Source: Bacteroidales bacterium (GTDB lineage: Bacteria > Bacteroidota > Bacteroidia > Bacteroidales > P3). Taken from it: a stretch of 8,730 nucleotides of DNA. How positions within the stretch are numbered: position 1 is the stretch's first letter; each line of letters opens with the position of its first letter. The translations under genes and the position numbers were made by a program. Below the pieces are notes generated by a model. It searched no databases and was not told the origin of the DNA. It was given only the letters and a program-made list of their open reading frames with translations. Location: positions 1 to 8,730 of the forward strand of contig JALNVJ010000057.1 in the NCBI GenBank assembly GCA_023227645.1. Direction: 5' to 3'. Positions 7,480 through 8,730 of the stretch are shown in pieces.

Positions 7480-7516
7480 AAATAAGACTTGAAGTCATTC
7501 AGGTCTTATTTTTTTT
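7480..7516 (+). terminator. strong intrinsic terminator after the PorE-like gene
   Basis: A 14-bp stem (7480-7493 with 7498-7511, one G-U wobble) closes a GTCA tetraloop. A T-run extends from 7509 to 7516. It begins 38 bases after the stop codon and ends the rightward transcription unit. Confidence 0.9.
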
Positions 7517-7681
7517 CCCATTATTGAAGCCAAGAGATGCAAAAATGAAACGCAGAAAGAATTTTCTAAAACGAAGATTCAATAAAATAAGACCTTTGTA
7601 AAATCCAACGCACTCTTTAAATAAGTTTTTATGTATCTTTGAGGGCAGATTAGTGCTCTGAGTTTAGATCTATACTTTCCC
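7517..7681. other. non-coding stretch with an orphan promoter-like box
   Basis: No open frame with protein-like content is seen. A perfect -7-type box TATCTTTG lies at 7634-7641 on the plus strand, without a TTG at the right distance. It is followed immediately by a small hairpin (AGGGCA 7642-7647 with TGCTCT 7654-7659). No gene follows on the plus strand for 600 bases, so this is chance, a relic promoter or the start of a short RNA. Confidence 0.35.
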
Positions 7682-7718
7682 GTTTACACAAAATATTGTA
7701 CAGTTTCCTTACTCAAAA

Positions 7719-7752
7719 TTTTTCCTTAATAAAAAAGTTTTTTTCCTTAATA
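7719..7752 (+). repeat. 13-bp direct repeat inside the IS remnant
   Basis: TTTTTCCTTAATA occurs exactly at 7719-7731 and 7740-7752, 21 bases apart. It lies between the presumed IS terminus and the transposase stop. It may be a local duplication in AT-rich, decaying DNA. Confidence 0.45.
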
Positions 7753-7858
7753 TAAATTCAATTAGATTAAATCTATTTTCCTACAAACCTTTCACCCCTT
7801 TGTGGTAATCATGAAAATCCTTTAATCTTGTAAATCCTGATTCTGATCAAAAAGCTTA

Positions 7859-8094
7859 CTAATAATTTTTCTTTAACTTATTTTTGAAGAAGTTCCCTCT
7901 AAATTTCTTTTTCTCACATTGTAGATTTGGTACTTTTCTATTGTACGCTTTCCTTTGTAATTCCTATTTAATCTCTCTATCCAATTGGTTGAGTATATCA
8001 TATTGCGTATATTATAGTCATAGTTGATATAAGTAAAGTATAATCTATACCTATCTTTATCTGCTACAAGATCTGCAAAACTTGTGAGTTCCAT
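7859..8094 (-). pseudogene. IS256-family transposase C-terminal remnant, frameshifted and internally deleted
   Basis: From Met at 8094 the minus strand encodes about 73 residues ending at 7873. They include YRLYFTYINYDYNIRNMIYS followed by TNWIERLNRNYK. The pattern RxxIYSTNxIExLNR is the conserved C-terminal block of IS256-family (MULE-like) transposases, including the last catalytic Glu region. After NYKG this frame loses family character. In another frame, from 7951 to a stop at 7859, the sequence reads KAYNRKVPNLQCEKKKF, which resembles the natural end of Bacteroidota IS256 transposases as I recall it. This indicates one frameshift plus loss of roughly 25 residues between the two blocks. 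Full transposases are about 400 residues, so the N-terminal DNA-binding part and most of the catalytic core are gone. It cannot transpose. The 73-residue product could still be made, because a promoter-like element lies just upstream. Confidence 0.7.
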
Positions 8095-8107
8095 CTTATT
8101 AATATTG

Positions 8108-8136
8108 CAAAGATAAGCAAAAAAAAGACTTAACAA
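8108..8136 (-). promoter_or_regulatory. promoter-like element facing the transposase remnant
   Basis: On the minus strand TATCTTTG (8115-8108) is a perfect -7 box and TTG (8136-8134) lies 18 bases upstream, close to ideal spacing. Transcription would start near 8101, just before the ATG at 8094. For that reason I start the remnant at 8094 and not at the in-frame ATG at 8136. The -33 element sits inside the terminator stem at 8125-8152. Confidence 0.45.
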
Positions 8137-8152
8137 TCTGTTTGTTAGTCTT
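8119..8152 (-). terminator. minus-strand intrinsic terminator
   Basis: On the minus strand AAGACTAACAA (8152-8142) pairs with TTGTT-A-AGTCTT (8136-8125), an 11-bp stem with one bulged A and a 5-base loop. The RNA then has eight U (8126-8119, two within the stem). No gene upstream of it is on the minus strand in this window; mutS2 runs the other way. It may be the end of a lost gene or a shield against read-in to the IS. Confidence 0.65.
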
Positions 8153-8221
8153 TAATGTTGATTTTTACCGTGCAGCGGTCTTAAAATAGTATCATGAAGG
8201 GAGAAATAATAAAAAACTATG

Positions 8222-8229
8222 TATCTTTG
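8222..8229 (+). promoter_or_regulatory. -7 box of the mutS2 promoter
   Basis: TATCTTTG followed by C matches the Bacteroidota -7 element. No TTG is found at the -33 distance. The expected start near 8235 leaves a leader of only about 9 bases before mutS2, close to leaderless. Confidence 0.55.
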
Positions 8230-8243
8230 CAAGCCTTATTGAT

Positions 8244-8730
8244 ATGAAGAATATAAAACTAGAACAAAAAATAGGGTTTGATCAAATACGTCAATCCATA
8301 AAAGATAACTGCTTGAGTTTGGGAGGGGAGGACTTTGTTGATAGAATGGAATTTTCTTCCAACTACGAAAAAGTTCTTTCTTTGCTTAATATGACCGAGG
8401 AATTACGCCAAATTTTTGTTACAAATCAAGTTTTCCCTTCTTCTAATTATTTTGATATGAGGATTGAGATTGAAAGACTACGTCTTGAAGGAACATTTAT
8501 CTCCCAATCATCACTTTTTGATCTAAAATCTTCTTTACATACAATTAATGAGTGTTTATATTTCTTCCTTAGGGCCGAACCCGAGAAATACCCTACTCTA
8601 AAGGCACTTTCTCGAGATATTTATATAGATAAAGATTTATTGATTTTTTCTAATCGTTTGATTGATGAAAAGGGAGTGTTTTACGATACTGCTTCTCAAT
8701 ATCTTGCTATTATTCGTTCCAATAAGAGGA
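8244..8730 (+). CDS. mutS2: endonuclease MutS2, N-terminal part (runs off the window)
   Basis: The first 162 codons of MutS2, a MutS paralogue that acts in recombination control and, in some bacteria, in rescue of collided ribosomes. The visible part is the N-terminal core/lever region. It includes LEQKIGFDQIRQSI (residues 5-18), the FVDRMEFSSNYEKV segment, FDMRIEIERLRLEGTFISQS and FDLKSSLHTI, and ends DTASQYLAIIRSNKR, which corresponds to the family's VxDxASxxLxxIR block. The ATPase Walker motifs and the C-terminal Smr nuclease domain would lie beyond the right edge. The ATG at 8244 is chosen because family homology starts within five residues and no upstream in-frame start follows the -7 box. 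There is no Shine-Dalgarno. The frame is open to the last base and shows no sign of decay. The decayed IS lies just upstream but has not damaged the gene. Confidence 0.93.
   Translation, partial: MKNIKLEQKIGFDQIRQSIKDNCLSLGGEDFVDRMEFSSNYEKVLSLLNMTEELRQIFVTNQVFPSSNYFDMRIEIERLRLEGTFISQSSLFDLKSSLHTINECLYFFLRAEPEKYPTLKALSRDIYIDKDLLIFSNRLIDEKGVFYDTASQYLAIIRSNKR

Larger units (their letters stand above)
7682..8094 (-). mobile_element. decayed IS256-family insertion sequence, one end only
   Basis: The region contains a broken C-terminal transposase reading frame on the minus strand. About 160 bases beyond its end is a sequence like an IS256-family terminus, GTTTACACAAAATATTGTAC at 7682-7701. No reverse complement of that terminus is found before mutS2, so the 5' half of the element and its other end are lost. 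No target-site duplication can be assigned. The outer boundaries are approximate. Confidence 0.5.

Noticed and set aside
8095..8136. N-terminal 14-codon extension of the transposase remnant, starting at 8136
   Set aside because: The stretch contains the promoter-like -7 box and part of the terminator, and the extra residues look like no IS256 transposase. The start at 8094 is preferred.
8167..8179. GC-rich dyad ACCG-N5-CGGT upstream of mutS2
   Set aside because: The four-base arms are too short to support an operator or terminator, and no U-run follows on either strand.
8145..8183. Minus-strand 11-codon open stretch ending in TAA inside the terminator stem
   Set aside because: It is too short to assign and has a stop just upstream. 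It is kept only as a possible trace of a lost gene.

Overview
The window comes from a low-GC member of the Bacteroidota, most likely Bacteroidia. Four things point there: promoters of the type TTG-N19-TAnnTTTG with almost no Shine-Dalgarno sequences, a PorE-like TPR/PD40/OmpA envelope protein, a Bacteroidota-type IS256 transposase fragment, and the wording of the 23S rRNA 5' end.

Left part (1-894), all on the minus strand: a good promoter drives rplU (bL21) and then rpmA (bL27). About 120 bases downstream of rpmA, on the same strand, lies the 5' end of a 23S rRNA gene that runs off the left edge. It has a boxA-like pre-rRNA leader but no 16S rRNA or spacer tRNA in front of it. It is therefore an unlinked 23S, a truncated rRNA fragment, or an assembly join at an rRNA repeat.

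Middle part (1099-7516), plus strand: two large envelope genes, each with its own TAnnTTTG box. The first encodes an orphan NtrY-like sensor histidine kinase of 1176 residues with about 12 membrane segments and several extracytoplasmic regions. The second encodes an 871-residue exported protein with TPRs, PD40 propeller repeats, a carboxypeptidase-regulatory-like fold and an OmpA peptidoglycan-binding domain. Its C-terminal extension resembles a retropepsin-like aspartic protease whose DTG motif has become DER. A strong intrinsic terminator closes this unit. The two genes could share an envelope theme (sensing and peptidoglycan anchoring), but separate promoters and a 94-base gap make co-regulation only a guess.

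Right part (7517-8730): about 700 bases with no intact gene. They hold a decayed IS256-family end with a frameshifted, internally deleted transposase C-terminus on the minus strand, plus a minus-strand terminator that overlaps a promoter-like element. Then comes the 5' part of mutS2 (162 codons), which runs off the right edge on the plus strand.

The most unusual points are the degenerate protease-like domain fused to a PorE-like protein and the 23S rRNA start lying directly behind rpmA.
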